Assembly: GCA_037039685.1 (NCBI GenBank)
Contig: JAWNGF010000007.1
Location: 620,001-684,000, forward strand
Source of the DNA: Ceratobasidium sp. AG-K
Lineage: Eukaryota > Basidiomycota > Agaricomycetes > Cantharellales > Ceratobasidiaceae
Length of the DNA: 64,000 bases
Reading direction: 5' to 3'
Shown: piece after piece, positions 1 to 10,809 of the stretch
Layout: each line of letters begins with the position of its first letter
Position numbering within the stretch: position 1 is the stretch's first letter
The notes under the pieces: model-generated
What the model was told of the DNA's origin: nothing
Database searches by the model: none
Seen by the model: only the letters and a program-made list of their open reading frames with translations
Program-made: the position numbers and the translations under genes

Positions 1-540
1 GGGCACTGTGAGTTCTAGGAACTTCTGCTAGTGGCGGCATGGATGCAGGGGTGAAATTTGGGGTAGTCATGGGAGGTGGAAATTGTGCTCCAAAATTGGG
101 AAATGCTAGAGGGCGTCTAGTCCCTATTGTTCTGGTGTTTCCTTTGTTCTTGTGGTGGCATTTGCCCTGCTTTTGATGGTCCTGGGGTTGCATTTCTAAG
201 TGGTGCTGGTATCCTGATCACACACACAGCTCTTGGCCTAATCACACTTTCCCCATGGAAGGTGACAACTGGTGCTGCTGCTGGTGGCATGTTGATTGGA
301 TTTTCAACTACTCAAATAGTTGGTGAAGTGGAACTTTCTTTGTTTGATGTTGTAAGCTACTTCTTAATGGCTGTGAAACAAGCCACGAGGGAGAGTGGAC
401 GGCACTAAGACCTAAGTGACCTCTTGAACCGCAACACACTTAAGTGTCTGTAGGCTCTAAAGGGTAGGGGTGGTTCTAAGTGTCACTCGAAGGGGATGTT
501 TTGATGAGACAAAACAAGCTGGGGTTACCAGGCTTGTTGG
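1..540. other. CpG-poor decayed repeat DNA, no gene recognised
   Basis: This is the start of a block reaching about 5405. CpG is very rare while TpG and CpA are abundant. An open frame of 93 codons (127-408) begins with TTG and resembles nothing I know. I see no promoter or splice pattern that would make it a gene. It is best read as the interior of an old transposable element. Confidence 0.5.
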
Positions 541-810
541 TCCTCTATATATATTCAAGAAGTGGCCGAGTCATACAAAGCACAGCCACATGAGTCAAGC
601 AAGTCTACCAACCAGGAGTGTCCATGTGAGTCATGCTGTATGAACAGACATGACTTGTTCAAAAGCACAGCCGCATTACATAATGTAACAGAATAACCAC
701 AAGAAAGTGGCAACATGGCAAAAGGAAACAGAAACACAACACAGGGTAAATGACAGGCAGACAAGACAACAGGGGAGTCCAATGGAGGGAGCTGGCTCAC
801 GACATTTGAA
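541..810. repeat. Decayed LTR-like repeat, copy related to 34240-34450
   Basis: The stretch has a TATA-like run (CTCTATATATATTC near 552) followed by GAGTCAT-rich sequence. From about 566 it aligns by eye with 34240-34450, sharing for example CAGGAGTGTCCATGTGAGTC and CAATGTAACAGA-like stretches. This copy has TG or CA at many places where the other copy has CG. TATA box plus transcribed-like sequence suggests part of a retrotransposon LTR. The exact boundaries are not visible. Confidence 0.6.
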
Positions 811-1284
811 CTCCTAGGTTCTTCTTGAGTTCCTGATGTTTTGATAATGTTTCCAATTCCTCCTGGGACACTGGTGGAAGGGGGTCTTGATACTTGGCTG
901 GCACTTCTAAGTGGCACAGTCCAGTCACCTGCCTGTTCTCTTGCTCCTCTTGAGGGGTTTGATCAGATCTTGACTATTGTGCTGGTTGGAGCCTTGCTCC
1001 TTTGAGACACTGCACTTGAGGATCAATTGTCCATGTTGTCATGTGACCTTGTTTTCTTGTGGCTCAGCATACTAAGAGCTTGCTTTGCAATGTTGCAACC
1101 TGCTAATGCCTATGGTTGACAACTGCTAATGGCCTTTGAGATGTGGAACAATATGTGATAAGTCTTCTAAGACTCTATCACTAAGGTGGACAAACACTAG
1201 TCTTGTCAGTACAAGTCACTAGCTCCTAAGTACAAGTGGCTGCACTGAAGGCTAAGTAGCCAAGTGCCTCTGATCACACTGCAG
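811..1284. other. CpG-poor interval without recognisable genes
   Basis: No coding pattern, RNA gene or clear repeat boundary is visible. The base composition is that of the surrounding decayed repeat block. One long minus-strand frame (555-917) ends here, but it overlaps the repeat and shows no conserved motif. Confidence 0.4.
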
Positions 1285-1570
1285 GGAGAGTTGACAAGGC
1301 AAAGCAAGCTGGGGATGACCATGCTTGCAAGCCAGTATATATACTCAGAAAGAGGGTGAGTCATGGTAAATACATGAGTCATACATCTGAGTCAAAGTCT
1401 GAGTCATAAAGGGGGCTGTGCAGGCCAGCCAATAGAAAACAGCATGAGTCATATGACTCATGGTGACACATCATCCATACACCTCACTCAACAAGGGAGA
1501 GGGCTCAACAAAGAAGAATGGTGCTTAAGGCGCTGGTACAAGCCATGAGTCCAGAAACAGAGAAAGAGGG
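1285..1570. repeat. Second LTR-like segment with TATA and GAGTCAT repeats
   Basis: The order of sequence blocks resembles the segment at about 490-600: an AAGCAAGCTGGGG stretch, then a TATA-like run (CAGTATATATACTC near 1332), then several GAGTCAT motifs. The two segments look like diverged LTR copies of one retrotransposon family. I see no clean TG...CA ends or target duplication. Confidence 0.4.
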
Positions 1571-1957
1571 AGGGACAGGTCACAACATTCCAGGAAATGT
1601 TGGGAATTGCATGAATTGCTTGATTTTCACTCATTTTTATGCTTCTTTTTCACTCAACATCATTTGAGGGGGTGTGTGAGAATTCAACTGACATAGATGT
1701 ATATACTTACATTTGTGGCTGTTGTACTGTACTTGTTTGTATGGACCCTGAGTCCCTTTCTATGGGTGCTTTGCCCATTTCTTTTTCCTCAGTCTTTCCA
1801 TTATAGACTGAGGTAATGTTTTCTGTCTCCTACCTGATATGTATGTTGACATCTCCATGTACTTAGTGTTGCTTCTATTAGGTAGATCTCTTTCAATTTA
1901 CTCTTTCCATTATAGACTGAGTGTTGCTTCTATTAGCTCACAACAAAAGGCATAGAA
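1571..1957. other. Spacer between LTR-like segment and RT fragment
   Basis: This AT-rich, CpG-poor sequence contains two copies of a short phrase (CCATTATAGACTGAG near 1799 and 1908). I find no coding signal. It is probably leader or degraded gag of the element whose reverse transcriptase fragment follows. Confidence 0.35.
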
Positions 1958-2380
1958 CCCACGATGCCAGAGGAGCTTTTGCAATTAGTGGTTGATCTCA
2001 GAGGAGTCAATAGAGTCACTATACACAATCAGTTTCCACTCCCACTAAATGAAGACCTCCTGGAAAAACTAAAGGAAGCCAAAATATATTCAAAATTGGA
2101 CTTACAGCAAGGGTTCAATAACATTTGCATCTAGGAAAGCAACCAATGGAAAACAGTGTTCAGAACCAAGGAAGGACATTACAAATTCAGGGTTATGCCT
2201 TTGGGACTCATGAATGCACCAGCAATCTTCCAACAAATGATGGACAAAGTTTTTCACCATATGAAGGACATTTGCATTGTGATCTACATTGGTGACATCC
2301 TCATATTCTCAAAAGACCAAGAACCACATGTAAAGGATGTCAGGGAGGTGCTTACATCAGCAAAACTGACCTTGGCTTGA
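1958..2380 (+). pseudogene. Ty3/gypsy reverse transcriptase fragment, inactivated
   Basis: The translation follows the palm of a Ty3/gypsy reverse transcriptase. It starts with a VVDLRGVN-like block, continues through SKLDLQQGFNNI, then FRTKEGHYKFRVMPLGLMNAP, and ends after the catalytic region and an ILIFSKD block. An in-frame TAG sits at about 2134-2136. The catalytic box, normally YxDD, reads YIGD, so one of the two metal-binding aspartates is lost. Only about 140 codons remain. Upstream protease and downstream RNase H and integrase are not recognisable. It lies in the CpG-poor block and is clearly a dead relic. Confidence 0.85.
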
Positions 2381-3300
2381 GAGTGATTTAAATTGCTTTA
2401 AATCCTCAAATCCACCCAAGCAAGGTCCAAATCTAAAATCACTTCAAATCACAACGGGTATGGTTGAAAGCATTGGAAATCACCTCAAATCCACCCATGG
2501 CCACTAAATCACTCTCAATCCAAGGCTAGTCTCCAAATCACTTCAAATCCACCCTCAGTCCCCAAATTACCTCAAATCACCATAGCCCCAAAAGGTCCAG
2601 AAATGGTATATATTGCCAATGACCATCAAACATAGATCAAATGGGCCTCTAATTGAACATTGGGATATAAAATTTCCCAAATTTGGCAGCTTTTCATCAA
2701 AAATAATTGTGTCTGGGAAAGTATTTTGCAAACATCTTGCTCATTTCTTATCCAAATAAGGTTTGGTTGCCATATTTGGAAAGCCTGAGGCTGTGCGCAC
2801 CTGCTGACAAATTTTGATGAATTTGAAGTTCCATCAGTGGATGCTGATTTAGCCCCACACAGGCACAGCACAGGGCCTTTGACTTTGAAGTTCCTCAATC
2901 CCCTTATTTCACTTGTGGGCAGGTCATCCACTGATGCCACCTGGGGGTATTTGATAGCATATAGTCACATTGATGCACAGGGTAAAGGAATCCCATGGCT
3001 GGATCAAAAGGTACCTTTCTATTTGAAATATGACTAATCAATGAAAAATTGTCCAAAAACTACAATATCCACATTTGGGCAATTTTGACATGATGGTGAA
3101 CCTGGGGATTGAGCTGATTTATAGTGATTTGGAGTGATTTGGAGCACCTTGGGTGATTTCAGGTGATTTCAAACCACCATAGGTGGATTCTGAGTGATTT
3201 CAAGCCCAATGGGTGGATTTTGAGTGATTTCAAGCCACATTTATGCTTGGAAGCACCTCAAATCCATCCCAAGCCTGGCCTCTGCTCTCAATCACTTCCA
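2378..3300. repeat. Degenerate foldback element with GTGATTT/AAATCAC motif clusters
   Basis: The left part (2378-2600) carries many copies of AAATCAC and CAAATCCACC. The right part (3108-3300) carries the reverse complements, GTGATTT and GGTGGATT. Together they form two opposed subterminal clusters about 500 bp apart. Short motif clusters in inverted orientation are typical of foldback or non-autonomous DNA transposons. The middle has no intact coding region. CpG is nearly absent. Confidence 0.5.
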
Positions 3301-3829
3301 TGAAAAGTGGGTTCTTGCAATCACCAAAAATCTTAACCCTGTTTTGCTGATGCAGGGCAAAGGAGCTTACAGATCACCTTGAGTGCCAAGACCTTTGTGG
3401 AAAATACTGGATTGGTGAGAAGGACCAATCTGAGGATAGAATTGACAATGTCTATATTTGGATTGAGCAAAACAGGCAAGATATGCCAATGAAGGTAAAT
3501 AAATCTGACTGTGTATAAAACTACCTATTTACTCCACTTTTGCTGCCATTCAACAGTTTGTTTGCCCTCAGCTTAAGCAACATCTCCTTGGTTGTATCAC
3601 TGGCAATTGTAGTCAAGATTTTGCCAATCATGTGCTTGCTCAGGTCAATTTCCATAAACAACAACTTTTCAGTCACCACATGCTTCATGTCAACTACATG
3701 TCCTACAACATTATCTGTGAATACAATGTTCTCAACCCCTGACCCAAAATCTGTTTATTCTGCTGCCTGCTGAGTTTGAGCAACATCCAGGGACTTGCCC
3801 ATTCCTTTACACAAGGATTCTTGGTGCAT
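3301..3829. other. Decayed repeat with possible former coding fragment
   Basis: Around 3355-3510 a frame reads acidic, hydrophilic sequence that could be a relic exon, but I cannot match it to a family. The rest is CpG-poor filler. No gene is called. Confidence 0.3.
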
Positions 3830-3988
3830 CACCAAAACCCTCTGACACTAACAAGCACTGGCTTGCTCATACATGCTTGCTTGGGTAAAGGAGCACTCAG
3901 GAGCACCCAAGTGGCTGTGCAATTGGTGCTCCTATACCCAAGCAAGCACACACAACCAAATTGGTGCTCACAAGCCCAAAAGAGAACC
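3830..3988. repeat. Dispersed repeat, CpG-depleted copy of 39767-39925
   Basis: This stretch aligns along its length with the reverse complement of 39767-39925, sharing blocks such as CCTCTGACACTAACAAGC, TGGTGCTCCTATACC and GCCCAAAAGAGAACC. Where the other copy has CG, this copy mostly has TG or CA (GTGCTCGCTTGGG there, ATGCTTGCTTGGG here). Its function is unknown; it is a repeat shorter than 200 bp. Confidence 0.85.
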
Positions 3989-4164
3989 AACAGATTTGCT
4001 TGAGTGTATACCATGCTCACACTGAGCACAAGCAAGATCCTCCACAATGTATGGATTTTGTTCATGTACAATGGTTATACTATGATTATGAGATTAAGGG
4101 TGGGCAGGATGTCCAGCATTTGGACAGGCTAAGTTACAAGCTGTGTCAAACAGATCAAGACCTC

Positions 4165-4405
4165 CTCAATCAAAAGCAAGAAATCTTGTTTAGCTTGCTA
4201 GTTCTTGTGATGGTGGGAACTATCTTGTAAAGCTTGTGATGGTTTGTGAGTGCTCATGAGATGTTATGAGCAGAAACAAGCCTTCTGCTTGTTTGTCTCC
4301 TGAGCACTTATGAGCAATCCCAAGTGCTGCAGAGACTGCCAAGATAGTCCCGGGCATCACAAGACCTCAAGAGCCAACCAAGATTTCTCACTTTTGGTTG
4401 AGATC
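4165..4405. repeat. MITE-like element, CpG-depleted family member
   Basis: The ends carry an inverted repeat (AAATCTTGTTTAGCTTGC left, AAATCTTGGTTGGCTC read inward from the right). The interior matches the element at 31404-31641, for example in GAGACTGCCAAGAT. CpGs of that copy (CGAAACGAGCC) appear here as AGAAACAAGCC. No transposase is encoded, so it would be non-autonomous. Confidence 0.65.
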
Positions 4406-5405
4406 TTTGATTTGTTTAATTTTGTTGACCTGAACAATATCATCCAAGCAGCTAATCTTATCCTGCATTTTGCTGCTGGCTGGACAGCCAACTTGCCACC
4501 TTGCATGCACTCATGTAGTGATGATAACTTGGATGATGGGGACTGGAAAACATACTATGTGAATTAGTATGTTTGTTTCCTTACACCATTTAGTAGATAT
4601 TAACTAACTATTCCTACAGATTTGTTGACTGCAACAAGTTGATGCAGTATGTAGGAGGTGGTATTGGATGCTTGCAATATACTTGGGGGGACACTCAAGC
4701 AGCAATGGATGAGCTAGCTGGTGAGTAAATTGATATAGTTTCATCAATGGTGGATATGGATACCAAAGCTAATTCATTGAATGGACATGGTGAAGACAAT
4801 CCCAAGAACACAGTAGGTACTGGCACTGGCATCAACAAGGACAAGGTAGGCATGGACAAGGAATTTGTGGGCTGCAACAATGCAGGTGGGCCTGTTGTAG
4901 ATCAGACAAATCCCAACACCAAGTGTATACCAAGTGAGACCCAAGGAGTGCAAGCCCAGCCAGCTGATCTTTTGGAGGAAGAAGAGGGATTCAGAGATCC
5001 AGAATTTAGTGTGGGAGAGTCCAGCAAGGAGAGCAAATACAAGGGTGTGGGCATGGATGCACTTGGACTAATTGCTGAGTATTAGATGCATAGACAAATT
5101 TTGGAATGCCATACTAACTTGGCTACTATACATCTGCACAAATCTCATATATGTTATAACTACCTATACCAATCCAATAGTTTTGGCTTCTCTGCTCTGT
5201 ACACCACATGCTTGCTACAGCCTGATTGACCTTTGTCTGTCTGATATTCAGCTGATAAGTTGCAATTGGGCTGGTCAAATCAAACCTACCAGATATGCCA
5301 CCAGCATTTATGTCACACCCTGATATATTATTATATGCCTGTTAGTCTGCTTATATTGAGTGATTTGCCTGCACAATTGTACATAAACTGTTTGGCAACT
5401 AATAT
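4406..5405. other. Rest of the CpG-poor block, possible relic coding pieces
   Basis: Frames at about 4310-4567 and 4747-5085 read like protein (an acidic, Gly/Asn/Glu-rich stretch in the second) but match no family I know and lack a consistent exon structure. CpG becomes frequent again just after 5405, marking a sharp composition boundary. Probably remains of a transposon-encoded gene. Confidence 0.35.
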
Positions 5406-5788
5406 TTTGTCAATCCGGGTGACCCAATTTTAGCATGGTGGTTATTCTATGTAATTGTATAACAGGGCCCATCGCCTCCAATACATCCATCTATACATGC
5501 ATTGTTTTACCCGTCTGGACTGGGTTTCGTGATGGATCACTCGTGGTGTACTCGAGAACACTGGATGGCATTTGCCTCTCCATTAGGGCACCTGGTTATT
5601 GCTAGTTACTGACCAATTAAACCAAGGTCCTCGACTTGGATTAATGCATGGTACTGGTAACTGAACTTGCCACAATTTACAATTCGCGTTGTGCAGCGCA
5701 GCTAAAAGTGACAGACGAAATACTCGGCACTTGATGCGACTCATGGTATGACCAAAACGGAGATTCCATTGCCCGAAATACATTCATG

Positions 5789-8700
5789 TCAAAAAATGGT
5801 GCCCTTGAGCTTGACGTCTCGGCTGCTTCCACCAACCCAGACTCCAACACTCCCGTTCATCCTTGCCCATCCTTGTCGAGTAGCATCCCAAATGCTCAAA
5901 TCATATCGGGACAGAGTCAAATCAACCGACTTCGACCGGCCAGGCTCGAGCTCAACAATTGTGAACCCACGAAGGACGTTCGGTGGTTCGTTGGCTGAGG
6001 CGGGCGGAGTGATATATAATTGAGCAACCTCACGACCCTTGACCTTGCCGGTGTTCTTGATTGTGAATGAGACTTTGAAAAGAGGTTCGTGGAGCCTGAA
6101 GGTTCGAGAGTTGGTTGGTTGGGGAGCGGACAATCAGAAAATTGCTCACCAGGTCTCGATACTAGCACCAGTCTTGTTGCCACTCACGCCTCCATCCCAC
6201 CAGATAAGTTCCTTGGTAGCAGCGGTAGCGGAGCGAGCGACTTTGAGGCCAGAGTACGCGAAAGTCGTGTAAGAAAGACCAAAGCCAAACTCGTAACGGG
6301 GCGCGATGTTTTTCTATCCTGTAAGTTAGTTTATATTACTAATTTTTAAGTGATGAGGCTCACAGCGTCAAACCACCGATAGTCGATGAGCAGGCCTTCG
6401 GTGTAAGGAATCTGTGGTTGAGGGCTATCGTCCTTGTATACGACCTGGGCGGGGTAGTCTTCCGGCTTCTTGGCAATCGTGTAAGGCAGCTTGGCAGATG
6501 GGTTGTAGTCTCCGTAGAGCACATCCACGAGAGCATTACCGGATTCTTGACCTGGAAGCCCAGCCCATAAAATCTGACCGCGCATATCGTCGGTTAATAA
6601 CCACGAATGTAGCTCAGCAAGGTTACTCACAGCGGTGATGTTGGGATGGTCGACCCAAGGCTCCACGATCATGGGACCGACAGAGTGAACGACAACAACA
6701 GTGTTCCTGTTGGCCGCAGCGACAGCCTTGACCAGTTCGTCGCCATTATGCCAAGCAGTCAAGTTATTTCTGGGCAAGTGAGATCAGCTTTCGCCCAGGC
6801 GGGTTGAAATTTTGAACTCACCGGTCACCCTCGTTCCCATCAGGAATAATGTAGCCCTCGCCCGAGTCGCTTGCGATAAACACCAAGGCAGCATCCTTGT
6901 TCGCCGCGGCAGTTGCGGCACCAGCGGTATCCCAATCGTTAAGCCACCAGCCAATAGAAGTGTGATCGGCCTTCGCGCGTTGCTGAATCGCTTCTAGCGG
7001 CTAAAATGACAGTTTAATGTCAGAACAATATCCAATAGATTGGCTCTAGCAGACTGACTGAAATCAGGTAAGGGAAGTCGGCAGTCCCAGAGCCCCAGCC
7101 CATCGCAAGCGTCCCGTCAAGACCTCCGCGGTCGGCATAACCGTTCGGCCCACGTTGTGCCGGGCCAGCATCGGAGCCGATTAAGGCCAAAGTGATGGGC
7201 TTCTTCAAAGGCAAGGCGTTGTTGACGTTCTTGAGCAGGACAGTCGAGGCAGCCCCCATCTCTCGTACAACCCTGTTGTCCAGGTCAGATACTACCCCAT
7301 GTGGGCGAGTCAACCATGAGAACATACTTATAGTGATCCTCCTGCACGTCGACATGCTTGTTGAACGGATCTAGTGGCCTGAATGCGTCAAAGTTGACAT
7401 CAGGGAAATTCTTGTCCTGTCCGAGGAGATACCAGGCGGCGACGATACGCTGAGCCATATCCTATCATTATTTTATGACGAGGCATGATGTGATGAGAAT
7501 TATGGTGACGACCCGATAACGTTGATAACGTACCGTAACCCTCTCCTCAGCGATCGTTCCATTTTGAACATAACTGGTCAAGTTGGCGCCAAACCAAGAA
7601 TCGCCCGATTTGAAGGTAATATCGCCAGGCATGGTCATCTACGCAAGATAATGATAAATTCAGTGTCGATAAAGAATTAACACGACTTACGTCCAAGCCG
7701 CGAGCAGCCGAGATGGTTGAATGAGTCGCAGCCCAGTCAGACATGATGTCTATCGTCACAAATCAATAAATTAGTCAACCATCTACTTCACACTCAAGGG
7801 TGTAATGGGACTTACACCCCTGGAATCCCATCTGATGCTTCAACAACTGGTTCTGCGCATTATCGTTTTCGCACGCCCATGTGCCGTTGACTATCGCAAG
7901 TTAGTCCCATTAGGGTGATTCCAGTGGCATATTTCAATTATACGTACTCAAGTCTATACGGAGTAAGAATCGTCAGTCAAATTCTACCAAATTTATGAGG
8001 AATGAAGCAAATGAATCAAGAACCGACATCAGAGCTTCTACTCTTGGCCGTTGGCAAAAATAGAAGCTCGCGTTCGGCATCGGCAGTCTGGGGAAGGAAT
8101 GGGCCCCAGAGTTTCCGGCGCTCAGGGTCCAGGAAAGCCAGGGCGAAAGCGAAGGGAGGAACGTCACTCACTGTATGAACACATTACGCTCGCCACGCCC
8201 GCCATGACACTTCGCAAGAACGGATGTAGGTAGAGCTCATGTTGAGTCCTGTCATCGACATTGGAAGAAGAAGTTTGACGGTAATGTTCTTGTTCGCTAC
8301 GGGTATGACGTGATTAGACTGTTTCATTTGGGAGGCGAAGAGACGTACTTGTTAATGAAATGTTTCGCGCTGTCAACCGAAAGTCAGTCACCGAGGATGG
8401 GTAGTTAAAAATTTAAACATACCATGCTTGTACACCCTCGTTCTGCATACCGATGACTGTCTCGTACGAGGACTCGCCAACATGATAGGGATCGCGCGCC
8501 GCTAAACTCCGAATGAGTAACGCACATGATAGTTCACAATCCGACTCACAAGCCTTCCCAGTTCCTACCTCCCGCGGCAACACGACCGAGATTCATCATT
8601 GGTCCGAGAGCGACGTGCACGCCTTTGCCCTTGAACTCGCGACCCATCGCTTCGCCTCGGCGACGGATCAAGTCTCGGTCCCATCTGGATCGTTGTATTG

Positions 8701-9059
8701 GATGAACAAGTGCGCGAAACATTGAAGTGAGCCACTTACGTCGCTCCCGCGTTGATGCCCGCCGGGAACGCAGTCACACGGTCTGCGAATCGTACACCGA
8801 GGGGACTATCTTCCAAACAAAGACCAGGCCAGCCAATTTCAGGCTGGGCAGCAATGTTCCCAACGCATCGGCCGACCTCCCAGCCTACGCCAGTTGTGAT
8901 GTTGACCTTTTGCTCAAGCGTAAGCTTAGAGACAAACGTCCGAGCGAGGTTGTGCGACTCCGTCCATGTTCGGGGCGTATTCGAAGGCTGGTTAGGTTCA
9001 GCGGCCCAGACCTGTTGAGCGAGGAGGAGAGGCAACGACAGAGAAAAGATGGGCAACAT
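5789..9059 (-). CDS. GH3 beta-glucosidase, secreted, multi-exon
   Basis: Predicted to hydrolyse beta-glucosides such as cellobiose outside the cell. The chosen start (ATG at 9057-9059) opens a signal peptide, [20 protein letters not shown]; another in-frame ATG lies 18 codons upstream. Domains run in GH3 order. The N-terminal TIM barrel has [10 protein letters not shown] and [14 protein letters not shown], and the nucleophile region [10 protein letters not shown] (Asp codon near 7737). The second domain has [27 protein letters not shown] fibronectin-III-like end has [11 protein letters not shown] and the stop at 5789. At least a dozen exons are separated by short introns. A TATA-like TATATAAG (near 9098) lies about 40 bp upstream of the start. 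Family assignment is secure; the preferred substrate is not. Confidence 0.93.
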
Positions 9060-9093
9060 CGCTGTCGTGTTGAGGAAAATCTCTGGTGTTGGA

Positions 9094-9106
9094 GCCCCTA
9101 TATAAG
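9094..9106 (-). promoter_or_regulatory. Likely TATA box of the GH3 gene
   Basis: A CTTATATAGG run on the minus strand, about 40 bp before the chosen start codon, is well placed to be a core promoter with a short 5' leader. It also lies close to the alternative upstream ATG (9111-9113), which argues for the downstream ATG as the real start. Confidence 0.4.
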
Positions 9107-10809
9107 TGGGCATGTCCCGCCCCCAAGGCCGAGGAGAAGATGATCGAGAGCTTCGATTTACACCATGACGTCACGTGAGTTGCGGGGGAACTTGACTTTT
9201 AGGCTGAGTTTTTGGCACTTGCGTGGTTACTCGGACGTCGGCGCGACCCGCCTGTCCAATCAGACCAGACAGCTGCAGCTTCGAATTGGAAAGGAGAGTC
9301 AACCTGCACGTGAACTTGCTTGTCCAGGGTCGCGGATCCTCCTCATTCATTAGTCAAGCATCCTTTTTCACGTCGGGTTCGGCACTGGTCGGCGGCGGGT
9401 GGTCAGCTGTTGTCCATGAGACAATTCCAGAACCCAGAGCGGGATGTGTTCTGGTCCAGGCAAGGATGAGCAAGACCAAGTCGGCGATTTGAGAACGCAT
9501 CGGCCCGTACGAGTGCGGCTCGATATGGTCGATACCGACGTCCGATGAACGCATCGCCGGGTTTTGAGTTCGGTGATGCGCTTCGTTACCCCAAATGGGT
9601 GTCTCATGAATCGATGGATACAAATAATCGCGCCGAGCGTGCGAGATGTGAAAGAACATTTCAATTCGATGAACGAGAAGAAGCCGAGCCAAGGCGATCA
9701 GTCTGTGGCTCGATGTGCTCGATGATGGCGGAGAGAGGTGGAGGTGCGGAGATCCACGTGACGCGCCCCCCCAAACTACCGGCGGCAGGACAATTCGGTC
9801 CGCACCATCACCACAACTCGAATCTGAAGTTCGCATCACGCTCTTTGAATCGGAATGACTGTCTAGCTTGTCACCGGCAAAGTCATTGCGTACTGTCCAT
9901 GAGCCTCAAATACTTTGACATGATTGAAATTGCCGCTCGGCTCCGGGCTGGAACTTACAGCGGATCACACCCTACTCCCCATTATTTTTCGCGAGCCCTC
10001 GGGTGACTTGGGAAATCTTAAAGTTTCATCTGTTATACGTCGACCTATGTCCCCCCGAGGTAAATTGTAGATTAAAAATATACAGGCGTCAACACATTAC
10101 ACCAACGATGCAATTGGGTCTACGCCGTATCTCGGTTACCCTCGGAGTAGTACCATACCGAATAGGGCTGTCAACCAAAGTCTGTTAAACTAGTCTAACT
10201 CTTGTGCCAACAAATTAAGGTGACCTAGATCGGTAGCCTTTGGTACTTTGCACTGCCAGCGAAGAGGACAGCCGACGGCCCAGCAGAACGGAGCAATAAT
10301 CTGTCAAAGGCCTGTCATGGCATCCTAATCAACCGATTATTGCGAGACAAAGCAAAGAAGGCATTTCTTACTCTGCAGATAATCATCCCGAGAGCGCAGG
10401 ATGCTCGATCGGCGGTTGGAGCAGTAATTCCCCTGCCATAGTGATAGCCAATGGTAAGTGATACTCATTCCGTCGTAAGTCTGGAGTTCGCGCGACATGG
10501 TTGTTTGTAGGTCATTAACTGTTTACCAAAGGTACAGTCAACTCGAATAAAAAATTTAGCATTGGAACGTGAGGTATTAGCCGTCAGGTTACGACGCCTA
10601 ACAAGGTAAATGATTTCCCGCCAGCTTGTTTAAACCATTGCTACCCCACTTTACGATTAATTAGCCATACGAACGGCGCACGACCAGCAACTCGAACGGT
10701 GAATTTCTGTTTTCGGAAGCGTGGATATCCTGAGCGCTTGCTCTACAATTTCAAAATCGGTCTTTTGGGTCTCCGATCTCATCCACCGTTGGCCACCGAC
10801 CCCATTCAC
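9107..10809. other. Divergent intergenic region, GH3 gene to MFS gene
   Basis: About 1.7 kb separates the two divergent starts. Several open frames occur on both strands but show neither conserved motifs nor consistent splice sites. The region probably contains both promoters. I see no tRNA, repeat or transposon signature. Confidence 0.45.

Noticed and set aside
9354..9839. 161-codon minus-strand frame between the GH3 and MFS genes
   Set aside because: Composition is not protein-like (His/Ser/Arg mixtures), it overlaps other frames, and there is no family resemblance or splice support.
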